Source of the DNA: JAICWP01 sp035935775
GTDB lineage: Bacteria > Acidobacteriota > Terriglobia > Terriglobales > Acidobacteriaceae
Assembly (NCBI GenBank): GCA_035935775.1
Contig: DASYWT010000029.1
Coordinates: forward strand, 1-12,240
DNA: 12,240 bases
Reading direction: 5' to 3'
Position numbers and translations under genes: made by a program. The notes under the pieces were generated by a model, which worked only from the letters and a program-made list of their open reading frames with translations, did not search any database and was not told where the DNA came from. Shown here in pieces: positions 5,543 through 11,860 of the stretch; the stretch's first letter is position 1; every line of letters begins with the position of its first letter.

Positions 5543-7060
5543 ATGCAATCCACAATATTGATCTGCATTACCGCCGTGACCTTCTTCGCTGCCCCGGTGC
5601 TGCCGGTTCGACTGGCCGCGCAGGACGGTACCGCACGAGCTAACAAGCCAAAGCGCCATCATTACCAGCTAATCGATTTGGGCACATTCGGCGGGCCCGA
5701 CAGCAGCACCCAAGATGAACAACAAGTACTCAACAGTCGAGGGATGATCGCCGGCAGCGCGGACACGTCCATTCCCAATCATGCAAACGCATGCCTGTTT
5801 TGCTCATCCCTGTTTATTTCCCATGCATTTCGATGGCGCAATGGCTTCCTACAAGATCTAGGCGCCCTCCCAGGCCACAACAGCAGTGGTGCGAACTGGA
5901 TCACCGACGGTGGCTTGGTTGCTGGCTTCTCAGAAACCGATGAAATAGACCCGCTTGTCGGCGGGCGCCAGATGCACGCTGTCCTTTGGAAAAATGGTCA
6001 CATCACGGACTTGGGCACTCTTGAAGGCGGATACGAAAACGTTGCGTTCGCTGTAAACAGTAGGGGTCAAGTGGCGGGAGCTGGTTTTAATACGATCCCC
6101 GATCCTTTCAGTTTTCTGGGAACCCAGCAGCGCGTCTTCGTCTGGCAGAACGGCATCATGCAGGATGTGGGCACTCTGGGTGGCCCCGACGCCGGGCTTC
6201 TGGGAGCGCCCCCGGTAAACAAGGGTAATGTAGAGATGAACGAGCGCGGCGAGGTGGTCGCATGCTCGTACATAGATTCGAACCCGAATCCTGGGACCGG
6301 TTTGCCGACGGTAGATCCCTTCTTGTGGGACAGCGAAACCGGGATTCACGACCTCGGCGGCTTCGGAGGCACTAATGGTTGTGCTATTTATCTCAACAAT
6401 CGCGGACAGGTCGTTGGTTACTCGAACCTCCCGGGAGACTTAACGGCACATCCATTCCTTTGGAGCAAGCCCGGTCCCATGCAAGACCTCGGAACGCTAG
6501 GAGGGACATTCGGATTTGCAAACTGGATCAACGAGTCGGGGGAAATTTCGGGGGCTGCGACGACGCCAGGGGATCAGGCTGTGCATGCCTTCTTCTGGAA
6601 GAACGGGGTCATGACTGACCTCGGAACACTGCCGGGCGATCTGTGCAGTAGCTCGCAGGCCGTCAACTCGAGAGGTCAGGTCATAGGTCAATCGTCTCAG
6701 TTGTGTGATTTCCAGACTGACCGCGCATTTCTATGGGAAAGCGGCGCCCCCATGCAGGACCTGAACATTCTGCTTGTTTCCGGCTCCAGCGTGCAGGTGT
6801 CAAACGCATTCGATATTAACAATCGTGGAGAGATCTCCGCCATCGGAGTACTCCCAAACGGCGACAGCCACGCCATCATGCTCATCCCGTGCGACGAGAA
6901 TCACGCCGATATTCAAGGCTGTGACTACAGTATGGTGGACGTGAGCACCCAGGTACCCGTGCGAACCGTCGCGCCCAACGTATCCAGGCCCATGCTGCCG
7001 TTCTCTCTGTGGCGTCGCAATAATCGGTTTCACTTCCGTGCAATCCACCCGAAGGACTAA
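5543..7060 (+). CDS. Secreted HAF-repeat protein
   Basis: The 505-residue product has a Sec signal peptide (about 1-26, cleavage after LAA) and then about eight copies of the HAF repeat. Each copy is of the type HAFxWxNGxxxDLGTLGG, followed by a loop with xxNxRGQVxG. Copies start near residues 41, 94, 145, 197, 259, 303, 349 and 394. HAF repeats (TIGRFAM 'extracellular repeat, HAF family') are predicted beta-rich modules of secreted proteins; their function is not known. The C-terminal 90 residues lack repeats. GAGG at 5530-5533 suits the ATG at 5543; ATG 5534 and GTG 5528 are alternatives, and the open frame continues upstream without a signal peptide. Codon use looks less GC-biased than in the neighbours. 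A broken relative follows at 7097. Confidence 0.8.
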   Translation: MQSTILICITAVTFFAAPVLPVRLAAQDGTARANKPKRHHYQLIDLGTFGGPDSSTQDEQQVLNSRGMIAGSADTSIPNHANACLFCSSLFISHAFRWRNGFLQDLGALPGHNSSGANWITDGGLVAGFSETDEIDPLVGGRQMHAVLWKNGHITDLGTLEGGYENVAFAVNSRGQVAGAGFNTIPDPFSFLGTQQRVFVWQNGIMQDVGTLGGPDAGLLGAPPVNKGNVEMNERGEVVACSYIDSNPNPGTGLPTVDPFLWDSETGIHDLGGFGGTNGCAIYLNNRGQVVGYSNLPGDLTAHPFLWSKPGPMQDLGTLGGTFGFANWINESGEISGAATTPGDQAVHAFFWKNGVMTDLGTLPGDLCSSSQAVNSRGQVIGQSSQLCDFQTDRAFLWESGAPMQDLNILLVSGSSVQVSNAFDINNRGEISAIGVLPNGDSHAIMLIPCDENHADIQGCDYSMVDVSTQVPVRTVAPNVSRPMLPFSLWRRNNRFHFRAIHPKD

Positions 7061-7096
7061 GCGGTCCAAGAAGGGACCAACACGAGGGAGATCGCG

Positions 7097-7323
7097 ATGA
7101 AATTCAAATTTTCTTACGCCGCTACAGTCGCGCTCCTCGCCGCATTGGCGATTCCTGTCAGCTTGGCCGCGCAGGAGTTACTGCAACGAAGACAACTTCC
7201 TCACTACACCATCACCGACCTTGGCACGTTGGCGGCGCGTTCAGCCGAGCGAATGGCATTAACAATAGAGGCTTGGTGACTGGCTTCTCGACGCCACCTG
7301 GCAATGCTGTACTTCATGCTTAG
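7097..7323 (+). pseudogene. Truncated, frameshifted HAF-repeat gene
   Basis: The ATG at 7097, preceded by GAGGGAG, opens a clear signal peptide (KFKFSYAATVALLAALAIP...SLAAQ) and then HYTITDLGTL, closely matching the start of the upstream HAF protein. The frame then runs into unrelated residues and stops at 7277-7279. Reading one frame over from base 7231 restores the family sequence: GGAFSRANGINNRGLVTGF, then STPPGNAVLHA and a TAG at 7321. A single-base deletion in what was probably TTGGGCGGC near 7231 explains the shift. Even in the restored frame the gene ends where the next HAF repeat should continue, so it is both frameshifted and truncated. It is probably the remnant of a tandem duplication; a short secreted peptide of 60 residues is the alternative. 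Confidence 0.8.
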
Positions 7324-7348
7324 TCAAGAGCAGAACAGCTCTCCGGAC

Positions 7349-7378
7349 GAAACTTGAAACTTTGAAAACTTGAAACTT
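7349..7378. repeat. GAAACTT tandem heptamer array
   Basis: GAAACTT occurs at 7349-7355, 7356-7362 and 7372-7378, with a GAAAACTT variant at 7364-7371. It resembles the GTTTCA array between rpsF and rpsR on the opposite strand sense. Confidence 0.65.
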
Positions 7379-7391
7379 CGTTCCTGATAAT
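7362..7391 (+). promoter_or_regulatory. Candidate sigma-70 promoter for the DUF711 gene
   Basis: TTGAAA (7362-7367) and GATAAT (7386-7391) are separated by 18 bases, each matching five of six consensus bases. The -35 box is part of the GAAACTT array. Transcription would begin near 7398, leaving a leader of about 12 bases that still contains GGAG (7401-7404). Confidence 0.35.
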
Positions 7392-7409
7392 CTTCTCGCT
7401 GGAGCTTGC

Positions 7410-8633
7410 ATGCTGCGCCGGTTATTTATCCTCCTGCTAATTCTCTCTGCCGCCTCATTTGCTGTCGCTCAATCCAAGCCCCGCGTTCGCGCCATCACCG
7501 CCTTCGTGCGCGTTGACCGCCAGCATTACCAGGCCCAGGTGCAGGATGCGTTCTCATTCCTGCAACGCGCCCGCTCCGCATACCAGGCGGCTGGCTACGA
7601 AGTGCAGACGGTACGCATCACCACCCAGCCATTTGCCGAATATACCCGCGGCTTGTCTCATGAGCAGGCGCTGGCTTTCTTCCGCAGCCTGGACGAGTTG
7701 GCGCAAAAGCAGGGATTCATCGCCAGCGTCGGCCCGGCAATGTTTAACGATTCGGATGACCCCGCCCGGGCTGACCTGCTGGCCGAGGTGCTGGCGCGTT
7801 CCAAGAATCTCTCCGGCAGCATCGTTATTGCCGACCAGAAAGGGCTGCACTGGAAATCCATCGCCGCGGCGGCCCGCACCATCCAGTATCTGGGGGCGCA
7901 CTCAGCCGGCGGCCAAGCCAACTTCAACTTTGCCGCCACTGCCATGCTGCCGCACTACGGCCCATTCTTTCCGGGGGCGTATTTCACTGGCGACGGCCAT
8001 CAGTTCGCGATAGGTCTGGAATCTGCCAACATTGTGCAGGAGGCATTTTCTCCGGGCCAGGACTTCCCATCGGCGCGCTCGAAGCTGGCGCAAAGAATGG
8101 CTGCTGCGGTCACTCCCATCGAAAAGATCGCCACCGCGCTGGCCGCACAAACGGGTTGGACCTATGCCGGGATAGATGTCTCGCCCGCCCCGTTAGGTGG
8201 GGTTTCGATCGGGGCAGCTGTCGAAATGCTGACAGGAGCTCCCTTCGGCTCCTCGGGCACGCTTACCGCGGCTGCCCTTATCACCAGTGTCCTGCGCCAG
8301 TTGCCGGTCAAGCACGCTGGCTATTCCGGTCTCATGATGCCCATTTTGGAGGACAGCACCCTCGCCCGGCGCTGGGGCGAGGGCCGTATCTCCATTGACG
8401 GCCTGCTGGCCTACTCGTCGGTCTGCGGCACCGGCTTGGACACCATCCCCCTGCCTGGCAGCATTTCGACCCTGCAGATCGAGCGCATGCTCTCCGATAC
8501 CGCCAGCCTGGCTTATAAATGGAATAAGCCGCTTTCCGTGCGTCTTTTGCCCGTTCCCGGGAAGGGGGCAGGCGAACGGACCGCCTTCCATGACCCGCAT
8601 CTGGTCAACACCATCCTGCGACCTTTACCCTAG
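7410..8633 (+). CDS. DUF711 (UPF0210) family protein with signal peptide
   Basis: The 407-residue product begins with a typical Sec signal peptide (LRRLFILLLILSAASFAVA, cleavage near A20-Q21). The rest matches my recollection of the DUF711/UPF0210 family. It has GIDVSPAPLGG (about 254), FGSSGTLTAAALIT (about 275), SGLMMPILEDSTLA (about 305), SVCGTGLDTIPLPG (about 337) and a closing VRLLPVPGKGAGERTAF (about 376). The family function is unknown, and solved members resemble the glycyl-radical enzyme barrel fold. Known members I recall are cytosolic, so export is odd; no glycyl-radical motif is seen. The ATG at 7410 has GGAG at 7401-7404. The gene seems to stand alone, with its own candidate promoter and a terminator-like hairpin after it. 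Confidence 0.75.
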   Translation: MLRRLFILLLILSAASFAVAQSKPRVRAITAFVRVDRQHYQAQVQDAFSFLQRARSAYQAAGYEVQTVRITTQPFAEYTRGLSHEQALAFFRSLDELAQKQGFIASVGPAMFNDSDDPARADLLAEVLARSKNLSGSIVIADQKGLHWKSIAAAARTIQYLGAHSAGGQANFNFAATAMLPHYGPFFPGAYFTGDGHQFAIGLESANIVQEAFSPGQDFPSARSKLAQRMAAAVTPIEKIATALAAQTGWTYAGIDVSPAPLGGVSIGAAVEMLTGAPFGSSGTLTAAALITSVLRQLPVKHAGYSGLMMPILEDSTLARRWGEGRISIDGLLAYSSVCGTGLDTIPLPGSISTLQIERMLSDTASLAYKWNKPLSVRLLPVPGKGAGERTAFHDPHLVNTILRPLP

Positions 8634-8651
8634 TTCCACCCCTCAACCCTG

Positions 8652-8680
8652 GCTAAGGCTCCCATTTTGGGGCTCTTAGC
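8652..8680 (+). terminator. Hairpin downstream of the DUF711 gene, possible terminator
   Basis: GCTAAG (8652-8657) pairs with CTTAGC (8675-8680). The stem continues inward through GCTCC/GGGGC with one wobble and one bulged T, closing on a CATTTT loop. It starts 18 bases after the stop codon. The T run (8695-8699) is 15 bases further on, so termination is plausible but not standard. Confidence 0.35.
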
Positions 8681-8704
8681 AACTCTGCCAGGCCTTTTTA
8701 CCCC

Positions 8705-8710
8705 TATAAT
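8705..8710 (+). promoter_or_regulatory. TATAAT -10 element before the sigma factor gene
   Basis: A perfect TATAAT lies about 36 bases before the ATG at 8747. No good TTGACA-type -35 box is seen 16-18 bases upstream, so the promoter may be weak, activator-dependent or spurious. A start near 8717 would leave a leader of about 30 bases. Confidence 0.4.
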
Positions 8711-8746
8711 TCTGCTCACGGATCATGTCCCGCCCCGTCTAAGCCA

Positions 8747-9514
8747 ATGCAAACCGGTACCAACTCTGGCAAATCCGGCTTGCCAAGGACAGGTTCAGAC
8801 GAGACCATGCCGGCCGATGCGATGGCAGTTCCTTTAACGGTTGGCGAACGTTCCAACCCTGGCCGCAAGACTGGGACAGGGCAGGGCGCTAGATCCGAAT
8901 ACCCCACTTGGGGGCACATGATCGGGCAGAGCTTAGGCCGTGTTGACGACACGGCGCTGATCCGTGAGGCGCAACGCGGCAACGCAGGTGCCTTCGAGGA
9001 ACTCGTCCGCCATTATGACCAGGCGGTCCTGCGCCTGGCCTTGCATCTCACCGGCTCTGAGCACGACGCCCAGGATATCTATCAGGAAGCCTTTCTCAAG
9101 GCATACAAAAACGTCAGCAGCTTCCGCTTCGAATGCTCGTTTTATACCTGGATCTACCGCATTGTGACCAATCTATGCCTCGACCATCTGCGCAAGCGCG
9201 CGGTGCGCCGCGAAGAGGCGCCGGTGGCGACGGACCACGAAGGCGAGCAGTACGACATGCTGGAGCAGGTGGCCGACGGGCGCTCGGGCGCCAATCCGGA
9301 GCGTGACTTGATGCGTCGCGAACTGGGCGGCCGCATCAACCGCGCCCTGGGCAAGCTGACGCCGCGCGAGCGCATGGTTTTTGAACTGAAACATTACCAC
9401 GGGCTGAAACTGCGCACCGTGGGCGAAATTCTGAATACCACCGAGGAAACGGCCAAGAACACTTTGTTCCGGGCCACGCAGAAACTCCGGGTGGCGCTGG
9501 CGGATATGAAATAG
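8747..9514 (+). CDS. ECF (RpoE-like) RNA polymerase sigma factor
   Basis: This is an extracytoplasmic-function sigma factor that directs RNA polymerase to stress or envelope promoters. Sigma region 2 spans about residues 68-152, with GAFEELVRHYDQAVLRLAL, DAQDIYQEAFLKAY and FYTWIYRIVTNLCLDHLRK. Region 4 spans about 192-252, with LTPRERMVFELKHYHGLKL and a helix-turn-helix ending TAKNTLFRATQKLR. From ATG 8747 the product is 255 residues with a low-complexity N-terminal extension of about 57. Neither 8747 nor the in-frame ATGs at 8807 and 8822 has a clear ribosome binding site. ATG 8918 would give a family-typical 198 residues. A zf-HC2 anti-sigma gene follows after 96 bases, the usual partner layout. 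Confidence 0.9.
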   Translation: MQTGTNSGKSGLPRTGSDETMPADAMAVPLTVGERSNPGRKTGTGQGARSEYPTWGHMIGQSLGRVDDTALIREAQRGNAGAFEELVRHYDQAVLRLALHLTGSEHDAQDIYQEAFLKAYKNVSSFRFECSFYTWIYRIVTNLCLDHLRKRAVRREEAPVATDHEGEQYDMLEQVADGRSGANPERDLMRRELGGRINRALGKLTPRERMVFELKHYHGLKLRTVGEILNTTEETAKNTLFRATQKLRVALADMK

Positions 9515-9519
9515 AGCAT

Positions 9520-9597
9520 TCGTAGCGCCGGCCCACGGCCGGCTGTCTGGCGGGCGTTCCGCCCGCAGATAGGGCCGCCGAGACGGCGGCGCTACGA
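9520..9597. repeat. Three-hairpin palindromic element with 11-bp inverted ends
   Basis: The ends TCGTAGCGCCG (9520-9530) and CGGCGCTACGA (9587-9597) are perfect reverse complements. Between and overlapping them are three perfect hairpins, each a 7-bp stem with a 3-base loop: 9527-9533/9537-9543 (loop CAC), 9550-9556/9560-9566 (loop TTC) and 9574-9580/9584-9590 (loop AGA). The third matches the 2903-2919 hairpin in layout, including the GCTAC that follows. It fills nearly the whole gap between the sigma and anti-sigma genes. Confidence 0.75.
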
Positions 9598-9610
9598 GAA
9601 CGGTGAAACT

Positions 9611-10543
9611 ATGAAGTGCGAATGGGTAAAAGCGAATCTTCTACTGTATGTTTACGAGGAACTGCTGGACGACGCTCGTTATGAGCTCGAGCAGCACGTG
9701 GCTCGCTGCGCGGAATGCGCGGGCGAACTGGACGGGTTGCGCCGGTTCAAGACCAGCATGGCCGTGGCGCCCGTGGTCGAGCCCACTCCCAACCTGCTGG
9801 CCGCCTCGCGCATGCGCCTGCAGGAAGCTCTGGAGACGGCCGAACAGCCCCATTTCTGGCAGCGCTGGACCTTTGATCTCGCCGCTCTCTTTGGCCGCAC
9901 CCGCTTCTCCCCCGCCCTGGCCAGCGTGATTTTCATCGTCGGCTTCGCCGCCGGCATCGGCGGCACCTACAAGATCGTTTCCGGCAACACAACGCAGGCC
10001 TTTACCGCCGGCAATGTGCAACCCGCTGAATCTTCCATTTCCGGAATCCGCGCCATCAACCAGCTTCCGGGCAGCAACAAGGTGGAAATCAAGTACGACA
10101 CCGTGACCACCCAGTCCGCCGAGGGCTCGCTGAACGATTCCCGAATCCAGCAATTGCTTCTGTTCGCCGCCCGCAACAACTACAATTCCGGCGTGCGTAT
10201 GGACTCTGTAGACCTGCTTTCGCAGCAGCCGCAGGACCAGAACGTGCGCGAGGCTTTGATTTACGCCCTGCGTTATGACAGTAACCCGGGAGTGCGGCTC
10301 AAAGCCCTGAATAGTCTGGGAACCTACGTTCGGCAGGACGTTCGCGTGCGTGATGCCGTGCTGGAGGCGTTGATGAACGATAGCAACCCGGGCGTGCGTG
10401 CCGAAGCTATTCACCTGCTGCAGCCGGCGCGCGCCGACAGCAGTGTGCGCGAAGTGCTGCAGCACCTGGCGCGCCAGGACAAGAACGCCTACATTCGTAC
10501 CGAATCACGCGCCTTATTGGCGCAAATGCCGGAGATTGATTGA
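9611..10543 (+). CDS. Anti-sigma factor: zf-HC2 domain, one membrane helix, HEAT-like tail
   Basis: This is a membrane-anchored anti-sigma factor expected to bind the adjacent ECF sigma factor. The cytosolic N terminus has the zinc motif His29-x3-Cys33-x2-Cys36 with Cys3 upstream, as in zinc-binding anti-sigma domains. A single membrane helix lies at about 98-120 (ALASVIFIVGFAAGIGG). A linker of about 55 residues leads to four HEAT-like repeats with a 33-34-residue period (about 175-305). These are marked by NSGVR, SNPGVR, SNPGVR and NAYIR, each followed by helical Ala/Leu-rich segments and a VREAL-type second helix. With the N terminus inside, the repeats would face the periplasm and could bind a signal or partner protein. 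The start is ATG 9611. The GC-rich element at 9520-9597 precedes it. Its stop overlaps a small ORF (TGATG). Confidence 0.85.
   Translation: MKCEWVKANLLLYVYEELLDDARYELEQHVARCAECAGELDGLRRFKTSMAVAPVVEPTPNLLAASRMRLQEALETAEQPHFWQRWTFDLAALFGRTRFSPALASVIFIVGFAAGIGGTYKIVSGNTTQAFTAGNVQPAESSISGIRAINQLPGSNKVEIKYDTVTTQSAEGSLNDSRIQQLLLFAARNNYNSGVRMDSVDLLSQQPQDQNVREALIYALRYDSNPGVRLKALNSLGTYVRQDVRVRDAVLEALMNDSNPGVRAEAIHLLQPARADSSVREVLQHLARQDKNAYIRTESRALLAQMPEID
10531..10534 (+). promoter_or_regulatory. Ribosome binding site for the small ORF at 10543
   Basis: GGAG inside the end of the anti-sigma gene lies eight bases before the ATG at 10543, the first base of which is the last base of the anti-sigma TGA. 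Confidence 0.45.
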
Positions 10544-10632
10544 TGGGGCCGGAGGGGTTTAATTTCATCGCCGGAGCGGAGCCGGCGTTGGACGATTCTC
10601 CGCAAGAAAAAGGGGGCCAGGAAACGTTGTGA
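10543..10632 (+). CDS. Possible small ORF (29 residues) bridging anti-sigma and DUF4097-like genes
   Basis: An ATG that overlaps the anti-sigma stop (TGATG) opens 29 codons that read MGPEGFNFIAG..., then AEPALDDSPQEKGGQETL. They end in a TGA (10630-10632) overlapping the GTG start of the next gene (GTGA). It has a GGAG at good spacing. The peptide is acidic and hydrophilic with no membrane segment. Overlapping start/stop signals at both ends would fit translational coupling along the operon. I recognise no family, and the frame is short enough to be chance. Confidence 0.35.
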   Translation: MGPEGFNFIAGAEPALDDSPQEKGGQETL

Positions 10633-11825
10633 AAACGACTCCAAAACTCGCGATGGTTCTGCTGCTGCTGGCATCGGCAGCCGCAGTGGCACAGCAATCG
10701 CGAGTGTATCGCGATGATCGTGGTTGGGTGGATGAGATTACGGGCTCCTTGCCGGACGCGCATAGTTTGCGCGTCAGCGCGCAGATGGGCTCGGTACAGG
10801 TGCAGGGCGGGTCTCAGCAAGCTGTCAACTATGTGGTGCGTCTGCGTGCCTATACTTCTTCGGAACAGGAAGCCCGCCGGAGGTTCGAGCAGTACAAAGT
10901 TGACGCCGCCAAGCGGGGCGACATGGCCGTGGTCGAGGGCCAGTACCTGGGCGGCAGAGCACGCCGCTTTTCCGCGGACTTTTCCTTGCAGGTTCCCCAG
11001 GCCTTGGAGGCCGTCAAGGTGGAAACCGACGGCGGCAGCGTGACCGTGAACGACATCGCCGGCCGCGTGGACGCTTCCAGCGGCGGCGGCAGCCTGAAGC
11101 TGGATCGCATTGGGGGCAACATCACCGGCAGCACTGGCGGCGGCAGCATTGATGTGGGCAGCGCCGGCGCCGACCTCAATCTGGAAACCGGCGGCGGCGG
11201 CATCCGCGTAGCATCCGCCAAAGGCAAGATTACGGCCCAGACCGGCGGCGGGAGTGTGGTGGTTCTCGACGGCTTGCAGGGCGCTTTTTTGGAGACCGGT
11301 GGGGGCAGCATCCAGGTGAAACGTTGCCAGGGCCGGGTCAAGGCCTCCACCGGCGGCGGCAGCATTGAGTTGGGACAAATTAACGGACCGGCTGAAATGG
11401 ACACCGGCGGCGGCAGTATCCACCTGGCCTTGGCCAATGGCCCGGTGCGCGCCGAGAGCGGCGGCGGCAGCATCGAACTGATGAATCTCAGCCAGGGCGC
11501 GCGTGCGGAAACCGGCGGGGGCGGCATCACGGCCCAATTCGTCGCTACCCGCGGCGGCTTCAGCAACTCGGTTTTAGAAACACCGGCCGGCGACATCACC
11601 GTCTACCTCGCCCCGAGCCTGCCGGTCACTGTTCATGCGGCCGTGGATATGGGCAACGGACACAGGATCCAATCCGATTTTCCTGAAATCAAGGTGAACT
11701 CCGAAGGCGGCGATTATGGCCCCAAGCGCATTACCGCGGAGGGCAACCTGAATGGCGGCGGGCCTGTGCTCAAAGTGCACACCAGCTCCGGCGATATTGT
11801 TTTCTTGCGCAGTACCAGCAAATGA
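10629..11825 (+). CDS. Secreted DUF4097-like repeat protein
   Basis: The 398-residue product has a Sec signal peptide (about 1-21, ending AAAVAQ). An N-terminal beta region of about 110 residues follows, then ten exact 18-residue repeats from residue 133 to 312. Each repeat starts (T/S)GGGSI and continues with alternating hydrophobic strands and a Gly near position 14. The end has ETPAGDITVYL and HTSSGDIVFLR. The strand-turn pattern fits DUF4097/putative adhesin-type beta-solenoid proteins, which often lie beside ECF sigma/anti-sigma pairs; their role is not established. I chose GTG 10629 because AGGA (10619-10622) precedes it and the signal peptide starts there. It probably shares a transcript with the anti-sigma gene. 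Cys233 is the only cysteine I see in the repeat domain. Confidence 0.75.
   Translation: MKTTPKLAMVLLLLASAAAVAQQSRVYRDDRGWVDEITGSLPDAHSLRVSAQMGSVQVQGGSQQAVNYVVRLRAYTSSEQEARRRFEQYKVDAAKRGDMAVVEGQYLGGRARRFSADFSLQVPQALEAVKVETDGGSVTVNDIAGRVDASSGGGSLKLDRIGGNITGSTGGGSIDVGSAGADLNLETGGGGIRVASAKGKITAQTGGGSVVVLDGLQGAFLETGGGSIQVKRCQGRVKASTGGGSIELGQINGPAEMDTGGGSIHLALANGPVRAESGGGSIELMNLSQGARAETGGGGITAQFVATRGGFSNSVLETPAGDITVYLAPSLPVTVHAAVDMGNGHRIQSDFPEIKVNSEGGDYGPKRITAEGNLNGGGPVLKVHTSSGDIVFLRSTSK
11025..11564 (+). repeat. Ten 54-bp units encoding 18-residue GGGSI repeats
   Basis: Ten units follow each other with no insertion or deletion. Each begins at an (A/T)C(C/G)-GGCGGCGGC-type sequence; the codons for the Gly triplet are close to identical, while the rest of each unit has diverged. 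This is internal to the DUF4097-like gene and could promote recombination or replication slippage. Confidence 0.85.
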
Positions 11826-11860
11826 AACGCCGGACCGGAAGTTTTTAACGGGGAATTCAT

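Noticed and set aside
9641..10465. Minus-strand open frame of 274 codons opposite the anti-sigma gene
   Set aside because: No recognisable motif, whereas the + strand encodes a zf-HC2 motif, a membrane helix and HEAT-like repeats.
10407..11537. Long minus-strand open frame of 376 codons opposite the DUF4097-like gene
   Set aside because: It mirrors the GC-rich repeat coding on the + strand, is low complexity (Ala/Gly/His-rich), and the + strand product has a signal peptide and ordered repeats.
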